Below are positions 44,706-54,174 of a stretch of DNA of 64,000 bases, in pieces. The DNA is from Maledivibacter halophilus (lineage in GTDB: Bacteria; Bacillota; Clostridia; Peptostreptococcales; Caminicellaceae), in contig NZ_FUZT01000007.1 in the NCBI RefSeq assembly GCF_900167445.1, positions 157,464 to 221,463 on the forward strand, written 5' to 3'. Each line of letters opens with the position of its first letter. Positions within the stretch are counted from its first letter, which is position 1. The position numbers were made by a program, and so were the translations under genes. The notes below the pieces were generated by a model. That model had not been told where the DNA came from. It did not search any database and saw only the letters and a program-made list of their open reading frames with translations.

Positions 44706-47186
44706 TTAGATTTTCTCTGCATCCTTTAAGCCCTGAAGCTGGACGCGAGAACGTATTCCTAGCTTTCGAAAGATACTTTTCATAGTTGTCTTGACCGTTT
44801 CCTGTGAGATAAGCAGCCGAGAGGCAATGTCCCGGTTGGTCAGCCCTCCGGCGGCAAGATGCGCAATCTCCCACTCCCGCGGCGTCAACTGACCGTATAT
44901 GGTGGCTTTTCGGATTTTTTCCACTCCCAACATGTGTCGTTTGCACAGAGCTGTAAGTTTGGTCATGCCAGATTTCTTCTCCTTTAACTTAAGCAAGGGG
45001 GCAAGTATCTCACCATATTCGGCAAAGGGAAGATAAATGCCATCAGGAAGGGCAAGGGAAAGGGCACAGTCCAGAGCCTCCTCCGCTTCCTTCTTTTGCC
45101 TCAATCGGTGGTGAGCAATGGCAATAAACAAATAAAAATAGACCTGAGGCAGGAGAAAGTGATGCTGCTCTACCGCAGGAAACGCCCCCTGCGCAATCCC
45201 AAGCAGCTTTGCATCCTGTCCTTGGGACAGCAGCCAGCGTAGATATGTCAGCACTCCGAAAGGAATTGCCACATTGTATAAAATCCCTGTGATCCGATCC
45301 AAATCCGTGAGCCATTCGGGTACATCATTCGCTCCAGTCATGACAGATACAAAGGACAGCGCCAAATCAGCCATTCTTTTTACCGCAGGTTCAGTGCCGG
45401 TTTTGGCTCGTCCTAGAATACTCTTCCTAACGTTCTCAAAGCCTTCCGTGTCCCCACGAAGCAGGGCAATCCGTAAAAGGGTCATTTCAGCGGCAATGCT
45501 GATGCTGTCCTGCTCCTGGGAGCCTGCAAGATAAATCGCCTTATGGCACAGAGTTTCTGCGGCAGTGTCCTCTCCCCGCATCAAAAGAGCCTCTGCCCGC
45601 ATGGCGCAGTCCGCTCCGGTTCCGTGTCCCTCCGTCAGGCGGATATAGTAGGGAAGGCATTCATCCATGCAGGTAAGCTCCCGATCAAGCGCCCCACTGG
45701 CACTCCAGAATAGATACAGCACAGAGGGCTGACCGAAGGTCCATGAATCATTCCAGTCGGTACGGTTGGAAAAGGGACCGTCCAGCACCTCCCACGCCTT
45801 GCGATGCAGGGCGCTCATTTTTTCAATGTCGTTAAACGCAGCGAAGGATTGCAGCAAGGCAAGCTGCCCGGTCAGTATACGAGTGTCCTCTTCATGAAGC
45901 CCATTCTGCTTCGGCTGAGAAATCATCTCTTCCATCAGAGAACAGCCTTTCTTAAACGCCCTATAGCTGCCCGCGCGGAACAGCTCAAAGGTAATCATGG
46001 CCAACGTCTGAGGATGACGGACGAGAATTTCCCTGTCACATTCCCTGAACACCCTCTCCAGTATCTCTACACTGCCGTCCTTCGGATACAGAGAAAAATC
46101 CGAGGCTTTGAGTGGCAGAGAAAGCAGAGCTTCCAACTCGCCTGCCTCCAGATAGCCGCACAAGGCATAATAACGCTCGCTTATCGCCGCGTAAGCGTCG
46201 GCTACCAGCTTTTTCATCCCACGTATTTCCTCGGCGGGCAGTCTCCTAAGCTCCTGTCTCAGAAAGCTTTGCAGCAAACTGTGCAGTGTATAGGCGCCGC
46301 TGTTCCGTTCATAGTGGAGAAAAGAACCACCTCCCAACAATCGGACGATGTTGGTTGGAAGCGTGTTCTTTCCAAATAGTATATATGCCTGCTCCATCGT
46401 GAAGCGTTCCAGTAGGGAAACGGCAATAAAGAAGCGCCGCTCTTCCGGTTCTAGGTTCTTCCAGATGACAGCGCGAATCAGGTTGTCCATGCTGTCAGTT
46501 GCCTCAAAATCTCCCTCCTGCAGATAGCGAATCAACTGAAGGTTCAAGGCGGCCACCCATCCCTCGGAAAGCATCTGAAGCCTATCAAGCTCGTCCCGGG
46601 ACAGTGCAACCCCATTAGCGCGGAAATAGGCGTCGGTATCCTCTTTCTGAAAAAAAAAGACATCATTTTGAATGAGAACCGCCTGATCCACCGGTATTCC
46701 ACTGATGTCTATCGGATCGATGGATTGGGTGATGACCACAAGATGAATCCGTGAGCACCCATAGCGGGAGAACGCATAGAGAATACGCTCAGGCAATTCA
46801 CCTTGTATATATTGAAAATTGTCAAGGATGAACCATGCATCCCCATTGACGTTGCACCTGCTCATAATCTCTGCGATATCCACAAGGTTTTCCTGCGTCG
46901 GATATTCCAGCGTCTCCAATTGCTTTGCTACGCTTCTGTCAATATGGGAAAAGGTCTTGCAAATGCCGTTCCACGCCTTGCGAATCGGCTCTCCCATACA
47001 GGTGTACCAATAAACCTGATGCGCGTCCGATTGGCAGAGATATTCACTGATGACCGTGGTTTTTCCAAAACCAGAGGGCGCCTGCAGGACGATAAGGGGA
47101 TAACTATGGATGGTTTCCAGCCGTTTTTGCAACGCAACTGGGATATATACAGTCGGTTTGAAGCTTTGGATTTTATTCAGTGGCAT
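44706..47186 (-). CDS. MalT/LAL-type LuxR family ATP-dependent regulator
   Basis: An 826-residue regulator. The N-terminal STAND NTPase has P-loop LQAPSGFGKTTVISEYL (near 35-50) and WFILDNFQYIQGELPERIL as the Walker B region. A long helical TPR-like middle (about 350-740) follows, then a C-terminal LuxR helix-turn-helix TPREWEIAHLAAGGLTNRDIASRLLISQETVKTTMKSIFRKLGIRSR. Such proteins bind a small ligand and ATP, then activate transcription. Its DNA is about half GC, far above the flanks, and codon use differs, so it was probably acquired recently. Likely targets are the neighbouring surface-protein and PI-PLC genes. Confidence 0.88.
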   Translation of the reverse strand: MPLNKIQSFKPTVYIPVALQKRLETIHSYPLIVLQAPSGFGKTTVISEYLCQSDAHQVYWYTCMGEPIRKAWNGICKTFSHIDRSVAKQLETLEYPTQENLVDIAEIMSRCNVNGDAWFILDNFQYIQGELPERILYAFSRYGCSRIHLVVITQSIDPIDISGIPVDQAVLIQNDVFFFQKEDTDAYFRANGVALSRDELDRLQMLSEGWVAALNLQLIRYLQEGDFEATDSMDNLIRAVIWKNLEPEERRFFIAVSLLERFTMEQAYILFGKNTLPTNIVRLLGGGSFLHYERNSGAYTLHSLLQSFLRQELRRLPAEEIRGMKKLVADAYAAISERYYALCGYLEAGELEALLSLPLKASDFSLYPKDGSVEILERVFRECDREILVRHPQTLAMITFELFRAGSYRAFKKGCSLMEEMISQPKQNGLHEEDTRILTGQLALLQSFAAFNDIEKMSALHRKAWEVLDGPFSNRTDWNDSWTFGQPSVLYLFWSASGALDRELTCMDECLPYYIRLTEGHGTGADCAMRAEALLMRGEDTAAETLCHKAIYLAGSQEQDSISIAAEMTLLRIALLRGDTEGFENVRKSILGRAKTGTEPAVKRMADLALSFVSVMTGANDVPEWLTDLDRITGILYNVAIPFGVLTYLRWLLSQGQDAKLLGIAQGAFPAVEQHHFLLPQVYFYLFIAIAHHRLRQKKEAEEALDCALSLALPDGIYLPFAEYGEILAPLLKLKEKKSGMTKLTALCKRHMLGVEKIRKATIYGQLTPREWEIAHLAAGGLTNRDIASRLLISQETVKTTMKSIFRKLGIRSRVQLQGLKDAEKI

Positions 47187-47339
47187 AATTTCTCTCCCTT
47201 CGATTGGATAGATAAATATATTATACCAATAATTTCATTATCATTCAATATTTAGATATTTTTACTCTTTTTGCATTTCAGAAATTTAGACTCTTTACTC
47301 CATCAAAGGAATAATTTCTAACCAAAGTAAACCCATCGA

Positions 47340-47808
47340 TTTCTATATCTGAGATTCCCATTGCAAAGTAATCATCCTTTGCTGTAGCATTTTCATAACT
47401 ACCTGGATACAGTTCCAAAAGGTTTCAAACACAAGTGCATTGTTGTTTGATTTACCAATGACATAAGAAATAATGCTCTTATCTCCAATATCTAAAATGG
47501 CATTAAGGTATGCTTTTTTCCCATCACCATATTTGAATTCAGTAACATCAGTTAGCCATTTTTCATTGATGTTATTTGCATTAAAATCCCTTTTTAATAT
47601 GTTTTCTAGCTGTTTCATTATAGCCCCTACCATTTTTTATGCATTCAACGATTTCAATTCGTTCTTCTATTGTTGTTGCTCTTCCTTTAGTCATGATTTG
47701 ATTTCCCCTTGCTCCTGATGATCTTATCTCTTCATGACCATTATACTTTTTTGGATTTATATGAAAACAGAGGCATCAAGATTTTTTTATCTGAACACCT
47801 CTGAATTT
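47340..47808 (-). mobile_element. IS3-family (IS150-like) insertion sequence remnant
   Basis: OrfA starts at 47694 (MTKGRATTIEERIEIVECIKNGRGYNETARK). After about 30 codons the DNA jumps into the integrase part of OrfB (NILKRDFNANNINEKWLTDVTEFKYGDGKKAYLNAILDIGDKSIISYVIG-SNNNALVFETF), leaving out the rest of OrfA and the start of OrfB. The first Asp of the DDE triad (TDVTEF) is present, the others are gone. Upstream, a CAGAGG...CCTCTG inverted repeat near 47765-47807 marks the left end. Beyond 47410 the frame reads into unrelated protein-like sequence. Not active. Confidence 0.7.
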
Positions 47809-47836
47809 TCTTTATTATTTTTATGAATATAGTTAA

Positions 47837-48598
47837 TCATAACCATATAGCAAAATTATTGTATTTAAAAGTACCACTTCCATGGTTTAATTTATCATGG
47901 GCTTTTAGTTCAGAAAATGCTTTCTTCATATCTTGAAGGATAGAAGGCTTAACATTTAAATCATGGTGTGCGGGAAGCACCCTTTTTACCGGCAAACTTG
48001 CAACTCTCTCTATGGACGATAAATATGCTTCTGGGTCGGTTGATGGAAAATAAGCAAATAATGTTCCTTTGTAAACCAAATCGCCAGTAAAAAGATATTC
48101 CCGATCTTTTTCATAGAAGCACATATGACCCGGTGAATGTCCCGGTGTGTGCAGCACTTGTATAGTACGTCCTCCAATATTAATAACATCATTATCCTTC
48201 AAAACTCTTGTGGCAGTACCTTGAAAGAACCTGTAATCATCAATGTTAAAACTTTCTGGCAACTCACAGTCCTCAACAACAAAAGCTTTTATTTGTTCCA
48301 TTGTTAATGGGAACTCACCTGCAAGCCAATTCACCTCATCTTCATGTACATAAAAATCCGGAAAATACTCATGTCCTCCAATATGATCCCAATGTACGTG
48401 AGTAGCAACAGCTATTATAGGTTTGTCCGTTAATTTAACAACTTCGTTATAAATATTCATAATACCAAGACCGGTATCAATTAGCAAACTAGAAGTTGTC
48501 CCATTTAGGAGATACGCATGAGATTCTTCCCAGTGTTTATACTCACTAATGATATAAGTATCTTTCTCAATTTGTTCAATGGTAAACCAATCACTCAT
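47837..48598 (-). CDS. MBL-fold metallo-hydrolase
   Basis: A 253-residue metallo-beta-lactamase fold protein. Metal ligands are in VATHVHWDHIGGHEYF (HxHxDH), LHTPGHSPGHMCFY (third His), YLFTGDLVYKGTLF (Asp) and LPAHHDLN (last His). The set is complete for a dinuclear zinc or iron hydrolase. Small cytosolic members are glyoxalase II-like or lactonases; the substrate is unknown. Start MSDWFTIEQIEKDTY after AAGGAGGAAA. It is a single gene, separate from the hydrolase/TetR pair upstream. Confidence 0.88.
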   Translation of the reverse strand: MSDWFTIEQIEKDTYIISEYKHWEESHAYLLNGTTSSLLIDTGLGIMNIYNEVVKLTDKPIIAVATHVHWDHIGGHEYFPDFYVHEDEVNWLAGEFPLTMEQIKAFVVEDCELPESFNIDDYRFFQGTATRVLKDNDVINIGGRTIQVLHTPGHSPGHMCFYEKDREYLFTGDLVYKGTLFAYFPSTDPEAYLSSIERVASLPVKRVLPAHHDLNVKPSILQDMKKAFSELKAHDKLNHGSGTFKYNNFAIWL

Positions 48599-48691
48599 AA
48601 TTTTCCTCCTTATTACTATTGTTCTATATTAATTTGTTTTCTATCGCAAAAGCTAATTAATCTTATCACCATGTTAAGAATACATATAATC

Positions 48692-49573
48692 TTATTCTTG
48701 ATTACATATAGTAAAACTGTCAATAAACCCACAAACCGTCTTAATATAAAGATCTATTTTAAGCAACAAGGCTAGATGTCCTCCATTTATATCGGTACAG
48801 ATGACTGGATTTGGCATCATTTCAATCAATGCCCTATTTACTGCATCGCCAAATGTATGATCATCCTCAGAAAGTAAAAGAATAACCTTTTTATCCAAAT
48901 AAGCTAAATCACTTCTTGTAATATTCATTTCATTGATAAGATCTGCCATCAAGGAACACATATGTCGTTCATGTCTATTGCTTAGCTTAGAAAACATAGA
49001 CCTTGACAAGTCGAGCAGATACTGTTTTTCATCAGGAGTACATTGCTCAAAATGCTTCTCCATCCGCTTTAGGAATACACCTTTGAACAGTGACATAGGA
49101 ATAAACCTTGTTAGCAAAATAGTTTTCCTCAGTCCCTTCATCCTATTCATCATTAGCTGTTTTGCGCCTTCATCCATGCCTTCATCAAGGCAGCCTGTGT
49201 TGGACAATATAAGCCCTTTCATTATTTCAGGGTGCCTTTTTGCAATGATCTGAGCGATTAGTCCGCCGTAGGATTGACCGACAAGAAATGCTTTCCCCAA
49301 TCCCAAGCTCTTTACAAGAGCTGCGATTCCGTCTGAAAGCACGGAATTACGATCGGATTCTATTGGATAATCAAATGTCAATACAGTGTAATACTTTGCA
49401 AATTCCTTAAAATGATTATAAAAAGCATCAGAAATCCCAAGTCCTCCAACTAACAAAATCAAGACTTCTTTCCCTTTCCCCCCAAGCCTGTAATGAAACG
49501 TCAGCTCTCCAATCTTTTTGCTTTTCAAAGGATATTCCCTATTAAAGCGTTCAAATTCCATCTCAAAGTTCAT
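48692..49573 (-). CDS. Alpha/beta hydrolase
   Basis: A 293-residue alpha/beta hydrolase: oxyanion region LILLVGGLGISDAFYNHF, nucleophile elbow FLVGQSYGGLIAQIIA (Ser near 99), acid LSEDDHTFGDAVNR, and catalytic His in INGGHLALLLK. It is an esterase- or lactonase-like enzyme of unknown substrate. Its ATG overlaps the stop codon of the TetR gene (ATGA), so the TetR probably regulates both. Confidence 0.85.
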   Translation of the reverse strand: MNFEMEFERFNREYPLKSKKIGELTFHYRLGGKGKEVLILLVGGLGISDAFYNHFKEFAKYYTVLTFDYPIESDRNSVLSDGIAALVKSLGLGKAFLVGQSYGGLIAQIIAKRHPEIMKGLILSNTGCLDEGMDEGAKQLMMNRMKGLRKTILLTRFIPMSLFKGVFLKRMEKHFEQCTPDEKQYLLDLSRSMFSKLSNRHERHMCSLMADLINEMNITRSDLAYLDKKVILLLSEDDHTFGDAVNRALIEMMPNPVICTDINGGHLALLLKIDLYIKTVCGFIDSFTICNQE

Positions 49574-50178
49574 AACAAACCCCCAATCTCTTTCAATAAC
49601 TGTTTGGTATCTGTTTCCAGCAGCTTATCAAAACAATCAAATAATTCCTCAAAATAGTCCGTTTCACTTATCTCAATGTGTCGCATTCCATAAATCCCGA
49701 AAACAATAAAGCGGGCACGTGCTTCTGGATTTTTTACATGGAAATGACCTGCTTTGCATCCGTCCTGTATGAATACTCTCATTTTATCTGCTAAATAGTG
49801 ATATCCTTTCATAGCAATCATATCATGAATATGTATGTTCTCGGCACTTTTTAGATTTTCCCTCAAAGGTTTCTTAATATGATTATAATTTTCTATCCAA
49901 ATTTTAATCATCTTTTGAAAGCGTTCTTTTACAGAAAGTCTCTTATCTGCCAGAATATCTGCGATTTCCTTAATAAATGAATCGGTAAGTAATTCTAAAC
50001 ATGCGTCGAACAATTCTCTTTTTGAACTGAAATACCTATAGCAAAGGCCTTTGACTACACCAACTTCATTGGCTATATCAAGCATAGTTGTTTCAGAAAA
50101 ACCTTTTTTTAGAAACAACCTTGCAGCGGCTTCCATAATTTCTTTTTTACGCTCTTCTGGTGATTTTGACACTCGCAT
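49570..50178 (-). CDS. TetR/AcrR family transcriptional regulator
   Basis: A 202-residue repressor. The helix-turn-helix is ETTMLDIANEVGVVKGLCYRYFSSKRELFDACLE near residues 27-60, followed by a helical ligand domain. The RBS is AAAAGGAG, 8 bases before ATG. Two 17-base direct repeats resembling TetR half-palindromes lie about 80 bases upstream (50256-50286). The alpha/beta hydrolase gene follows with a 4-base overlap. Confidence 0.88.
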   Translation of the reverse strand: MRVSKSPEERKKEIMEAAARLFLKKGFSETTMLDIANEVGVVKGLCYRYFSSKRELFDACLELLTDSFIKEIADILADKRLSVKERFQKMIKIWIENYNHIKKPLRENLKSAENIHIHDMIAMKGYHYLADKMRVFIQDGCKAGHFHVKNPEARARFIVFGIYGMRHIEISETDYFEELFDCFDKLLETDTKQLLKEIGGLL

Positions 50179-50255
50179 ATTTTTACTCCTTTTAATTATG
50201 ATAAGTTATTTGTGCTATAGCATATTTGCTGTTTACAAATATATCCTATCATGCG

Positions 50256-50286
50256 AATGAACAAAAGTCAATGAACAATAGTCATT
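50256..50286. promoter_or_regulatory. Tandem 17-bp operator-like repeats upstream of TetR
   Basis: AATGAACAAAAGTCAAT (50256-50272) and AATGAACAATAGTCATT (50270-50286) are near-identical and overlap. The second is close to palindromic (AATGA...TCATT). They lie in the promoter region of the TetR-hydrolase pair and are plausible repressor sites. Confidence 0.6.
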
Positions 50287-50307
50287 CGTTACTGTCAAGT
50301 AAACGAA

Positions 50308-50343
50308 AAAAGCCGACAAGATATTAAAATCCTATCAGCTTTG
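50308..50343 (-). terminator. Terminator after the DUF3298-type lipoprotein gene
   Basis: Minus-strand stem AAAGCTGATAGGAT pairing imperfectly with ATCTTGTCGGCTTT, followed by TTTT. Confidence 0.7.
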
Positions 50344-50417
50344 CTTTACTTACAAATTCATCTAAACCCTATTATTCTACTTAATTGACGTATGCTTATA
50401 TCTGTTTCATTTGCAAC

Positions 50418-52028
50418 TTAGTTTACTGTATTTACATCAAAAGCCAACACATCTGAAATAGATGCATAAGGTATTTCAAATTTTTGAGGTCCGGCCGCTC
50501 CATCTGCTAAAGCGTACTTAGGATAGAAAACCACTAATGAATCTTTTGAAAGATAAAAGTTATTTTGGTCAAAGTCTCGAATACTTTTGTAACCATCACT
50601 ATTATAGGCATCCTCAAACATATAACAGCTACCGTATCCTGCTTGTTTGTTACTGTTAATTTCATTCATAATTTTTTTAGATACAAAGTCGTATATGATA
50701 TTCATATAGTCGTCTTCACTAACCTTAAATATATCTTTTAGACTCAGTTTTCTTCCAGTATTTAAATCAAATGAATCCCCTTCTATACCAGCCCATCCTA
50801 CACCACCAGCTCCACCATTTAAATCTGCTGATACTGAAATGATATTTCCAAACACAGCTTCAAGCTTGTAATCAGCACTTCTATACCAATTATCTTTCTC
50901 ACCCTCTACTTTAATATTAACTTCTTTTAAACTGTCAATTGGAAGCTCGTTGTAGAAAAACTGTTCTTTACCAACAAAATATTTATTTATCTCAGGTATT
51001 CCATCGTAATTTCCATCTAGTCGTGGTAATTTTAATTTTAATTCTGCAAAACCTTTTGCGTCATTAAAATATTTTTTATCAATATCAAATGTTGAAAAGT
51101 TAATAGTTTTTTTGACAAGTTTAGGTTTAGAGTGAGTGGATAATGTAAATGATTGGTCTTTAATAACTTCCAGACCTTCTTTCTTAAGGTCGTCTAAATT
51201 TTCTTTAACTTCGGTTTTTGGTGATTGAGCTAAATTAGGAAAATCATTCCATACTTCATTTTTAGTTTTAATATTATTTTCTATATCCTTATATTTTAAT
51301 TCAAATTCTAAATGGTCTCCATATACATGAGGAAAACTTATACTAATACCTAAAGAATCTTTAGTAAAATAACTATAGGTACCAGAATAATATTCACTAT
51401 CATTGGAGTCAGCATAATTTAAATTCTTAAGCATCTCATCTATTGAAAGATTATCAAATTTTTCTTTTATAGCAATATCTAATTCCGGTGCTTCGGGACA
51501 ACTTCGTGTGCACTTACTTTTTCTAATCTTTTTTATCAAAGCTTCGTTAATTTTAACAACATCCTTTAATCTTAACCTAACACCATTCTTTATATCAATA
51601 TTGCTTGTATAATACTCATTATTTGGATGTGGGGCATCTTTATCATAGCCTACGCCATAGTATTCAATACTCAATAGATTAATACTCTTCCATTTGACAT
51701 CATAATTAATTTCCAAACTGTAGTTTTCATATATATCTTCGTTAAAATTGCTTAATGCATCTTTCTTTATTATTTCATTAATCACTTTCTGCTTAGCTTT
51801 ATCGCTTAAATTGCTGACTTGAGGATAGTTTATTTCAGTCTCTTTATTTGTAAATGTTGCCTTGTTTATTTCATAATTTATACCGTTTGGATTGTTTTTA
51901 TCAATGTCATCGGACAAATTCTGCTGAATATTTGGGATATTAACAGCATTCATTTCTACAGCATTACATGATGTTAGTATTAGAGCTAACACCATCAATA
52001 TAGTTATTACAGTACTTTTCTTCAACAT
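50418..52028 (-). CDS. DUF4163/DUF3298-type lipoprotein, two tandem domains
   Basis: A 536-residue lipoprotein: signal MLKKSTVITILMVLALILTSC (lipobox ILTSC, Cys21). Two related halves follow. The first (about 60-265) has YPQVSNLSDKAKQKVINEII, YYTSNIDIKNGVRLRLKDVVKI and SLGISFPHVYGDHLEFELKY. The second (about 300-530) has LPRLDGNYDGIPEINKYF, DSFDLNTGRKLSLKDIFKV and DSLVVFYPKYALADGAAGPQKFEIPY. This is the DUF3298/RsiV-like beta fold; RsiV senses lysozyme in Bacillus, but no sigma factor is next to this gene. A nearly identical 150-base piece of it (50938-51093) is duplicated at 61771-61920. Confidence 0.75.
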   Translation of the reverse strand: MLKKSTVITILMVLALILTSCNAVEMNAVNIPNIQQNLSDDIDKNNPNGINYEINKATFTNKETEINYPQVSNLSDKAKQKVINEIIKKDALSNFNEDIYENYSLEINYDVKWKSINLLSIEYYGVGYDKDAPHPNNEYYTSNIDIKNGVRLRLKDVVKINEALIKKIRKSKCTRSCPEAPELDIAIKEKFDNLSIDEMLKNLNYADSNDSEYYSGTYSYFTKDSLGISISFPHVYGDHLEFELKYKDIENNIKTKNEVWNDFPNLAQSPKTEVKENLDDLKKEGLEVIKDQSFTLSTHSKPKLVKKTINFSTFDIDKKYFNDAKGFAELKLKLPRLDGNYDGIPEINKYFVGKEQFFYNELPIDSLKEVNIKVEGEKDNWYRSADYKLEAVFGNIISVSADLNGGAGGVGWAGIEGDSFDLNTGRKLSLKDIFKVSEDDYMNIIYDFVSKKIMNEINSNKQAGYGSCYMFEDAYNSDGYKSIRDFDQNNFYLSKDSLVVFYPKYALADGAAGPQKFEIPYASISDVLAFDVNTVN

Positions 52029-52106
52029 ATCATTCCATCCTTATCTTCAAACCCTCAGGTAAATAATGCCTATTAATAAACTGTGTTTATTGGGCACACA
52101 ATAAGT

Positions 52107-52147
52107 AAGTTTAACAGGCAGATAAAAATCATCTGCCTGTTAAACTT
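52107..52147. terminator. Strong hairpin downstream of nhaC
   Basis: Perfect 17-base stem AAGTTTAACAGGCAGAT / ATCTGCCTGTTAAACTT with a 7-base loop. The T-rich tail is on the plus strand side, so for the minus-strand nhaC transcript it may serve as a 3-prime stabiliser with weak termination. Confidence 0.65.
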
Positions 52148-52192
52148 TTTAATTATAACTTTATTAAATTCCTATCTATAAAATATACTAAT

Positions 52193-53812
52193 CTAGGCTC
52201 TGGCTTTTTCTCTAGATATTTTCTGAACTGCCAGTAATGTTCCAATCATTAAAATAATGCCTATTGGCAATGCTATTACACTCTGTGTATAACCTGCGAT
52301 AATGTATGTTACAAAGGAAACACATGCAACAGTTATAGCGTAAGGTAACTGAGTTGATACGTGATTAATATGGTTACACTGTGCTCCTGATGAAGCCATA
52401 ATCGTAGTATCTGAAATAGGTGAACAATGATCACCACAAACAGCACCTGCGAGACAAGCTGAAATTCCTATAATAAGCATATCCTCAGATATAGTTCCCC
52501 CCAAGTTTACAACAATTGGAATAAGAATTCCGAAAGTTCCCCATGACGTTCCTGTAGCAAATGCAAGGAAGCAAGCAACTATAAAAATAATTGCAGGTAA
52601 AAGAATTTTAAAGCCTGCAGCACTTCCCTCTACAAGACCTGCTACATAAGGAGCAGCTCCTAATGCACCTGTCATTGATGACAATGTCCATGCAAAAGCT
52701 AAAATAAGAATTGGTGGAACCATTGCATTGAATCCTAAAGTAATACACTCCATAAAGTCATTAAATGACAATACCTTTCTTGCAACAATCCATATAAATA
52801 TAAAAATTAATGATACCAAGGATCCAGTTGAAAGCCCAACTGAAGCATCTGAATTCGCGAAAGCCTCTATAAATGATGTGCCTGAAAAGAAACCACCTGT
52901 GTAAATCATGCCAATTACACAAAATATAATAAGAATAACTACAGGAAGCACCAAGTCCATAATTCCACCTTTGTTTGAACTTACTTCCGGAACTGCATTC
53001 TCGAATGGTCGATCATCAGTTGTGAATAAATCATTGTTTTCTTTAGCATTTTTTTCATGTTTCCGCATTGGACCATAATCGATACCAGTAACTATAATGA
53101 ACAAAATCATTACTATGGTAAGTAGTGAATAAAAATTATATGGAATAGCTCTAATGAATAAGTCTAAACCATTGTAACCTTCTACAACACCTGATACAGC
53201 AGCCGCCCATGATGAAATGGGAGCAATCATGCATATTGGAGCAGCAGTAGCATCTATCAGATATGCTAATTTAGCTCTTGAAATATTGTGCCCATCTGTG
53301 ACAGGCCTCATAACACTACCAACTGTCAGACAGTTAAAATAATCATCCACGAAGATTAAGCAGCCAAGACCAAAAGTGGCACCCATTGCACCTCTTCTTG
53401 TTTCAATTTTCTTCTTGGCCCATTCACCGTAAGCTTTTGAGCCACCAGCTTTGTTCATTACCGCTACTATAATCCCAAGCACAACGAGAAAAATAAGAAT
53501 ACCTACATTCCAAGAATCGGCCAAACTCGAAATAAATCCATCTTTAACCATTGTATTTAGCGCGTTAACTGGATTCCCATTTGCTACAAGTAAAGCCCCT
53601 ACTACTATACCTATAAACAGTGAACTATAAACCTCTTTTGTAATCAATGCCAACCCAATAGCAATAATTGGTGGAAGCAATGCCCAAGCTGTTGAATATA
53701 CAGCAGGAATCGTTTCTTCTGCTCCATCTGCGAATACTATGACAGTGAACAACATGCTGATTATCATAACTAATGTAGTCAAAATAAAAATGTGTTTTTT
53801 GTTAAAATTCAT
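52193..53812 (-). CDS. nhaC: NhaC family Na+/H+ antiporter
   Basis: A 539-residue membrane protein with about 12-14 membrane segments. Family blocks are present: FVDDYFNCLTVGSVMRPVTDGHNISRAKLAYLIDATAAPICMIAPISSWAA, and FATGTSWGTFGILIPIV followed by GAVCGDHCSPISDTTIMASSGAQCNHINHV. It exchanges Na+ for H+ or, in relatives, amino acids. The start at 53812 follows AAAGGAGGATGAGGAA; the longer frame from 53872 has no RBS. The N-terminal hydrophobic piece (HIFILTTLVMIISMLFTVIVFADG) resembles a signal sequence. Single-gene unit. Confidence 0.88.
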   Translation of the reverse strand: MNFNKKHIFILTTLVMIISMLFTVIVFADGAEETIPAVYSTAWALLPPIIAIGLALITKEVYSSLFIGIVVGALLVANGNPVNALNTMVKDGFISSLADSWNVGILIFLVVLGIIVAVMNKAGGSKAYGEWAKKKIETRRGAMGATFGLGCLIFVDDYFNCLTVGSVMRPVTDGHNISRAKLAYLIDATAAPICMIAPISSWAAAVSGVVEGYNGLDLFIRAIPYNFYSLLTIVMILFIIVTGIDYGPMRKHEKNAKENNDLFTTDDRPFENAVPEVSSNKGGIMDLVLPVVILIIFCVIGMIYTGGFFSGTSFIEAFANSDASVGLSTGSLVSLIFIFIWIVARKVLSFNDFMECITLGFNAMVPPILILAFAWTLSSMTGALGAAPYVAGLVEGSAAGFKILLPAIIFIVACFLAFATGTSWGTFGILIPIVVNLGGTISEDMLIIGISACLAGAVCGDHCSPISDTTIMASSGAQCNHINHVSTQLPYAITVACVSFVTYIIAGYTQSVIALPIGIILMIGTLLAVQKISREKARA

Positions 53813-53867
53813 TTCCTCATCCTCCTTTTGATAAATATATATTGATATATTAATAAAATATGCTAAT

Positions 53868-53897
53868 ATCATACCATAATATAGAAAATTTATTCAA
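53868..53897 (-). promoter_or_regulatory. Probable nhaC promoter
   Basis: Minus strand TTGAAT (53892-53897), 18-base spacer, TATGAT (53868-53873), about 60 bases before the ATG. The remaining 220 bases up to the next terminator hold nothing else I can support. Confidence 0.55.
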
Positions 53898-54117
53898 GCT
53901 ATAATTGTTATATTTTTACTATAATAAAAAGTTATTAAAGAATAATGAAATAAAACTTTTACCATGTGTACCAGAATCTACATCTTTGCATATTTTTTAG
54001 AATGTCCAACCCTTTGTTGATATATATTTTATGAACATATTTTGTTGGTTTTCTAGTAAATATTTTTATTTGGTCCAGTAAAATACCTAAAGAACTAAAA
54101 ATTCAACCTAAAAAAAT

Positions 54118-54153
54118 AAGGAGCATAAAAGTAATTGAACTTTTATGCTCCTT
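54118..54153 (-). terminator. Terminator after the MacB-like permease gene
   Basis: Stem AAGGAGCATAAAAGT / ACTTTTATGCTCCTT with a short loop, followed on the minus strand by ATTTTTTTAGG. Confidence 0.88.
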
Positions 54154-54174
54154 TATCTATATTTAAAGTGGTTA

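Noticed and set aside
46803..47255. Plus-strand open frames of 150 and 191 codons within the MalT/LuxR gene
   Set aside because: They are shadows of a high-GC coding region on the other strand and show no protein family signal.
47343..47633. A possible functional small transposase
   Set aside because: Only the first catalytic Asp is present and OrfA/OrfB parts are joined by a deletion; counted as a remnant.
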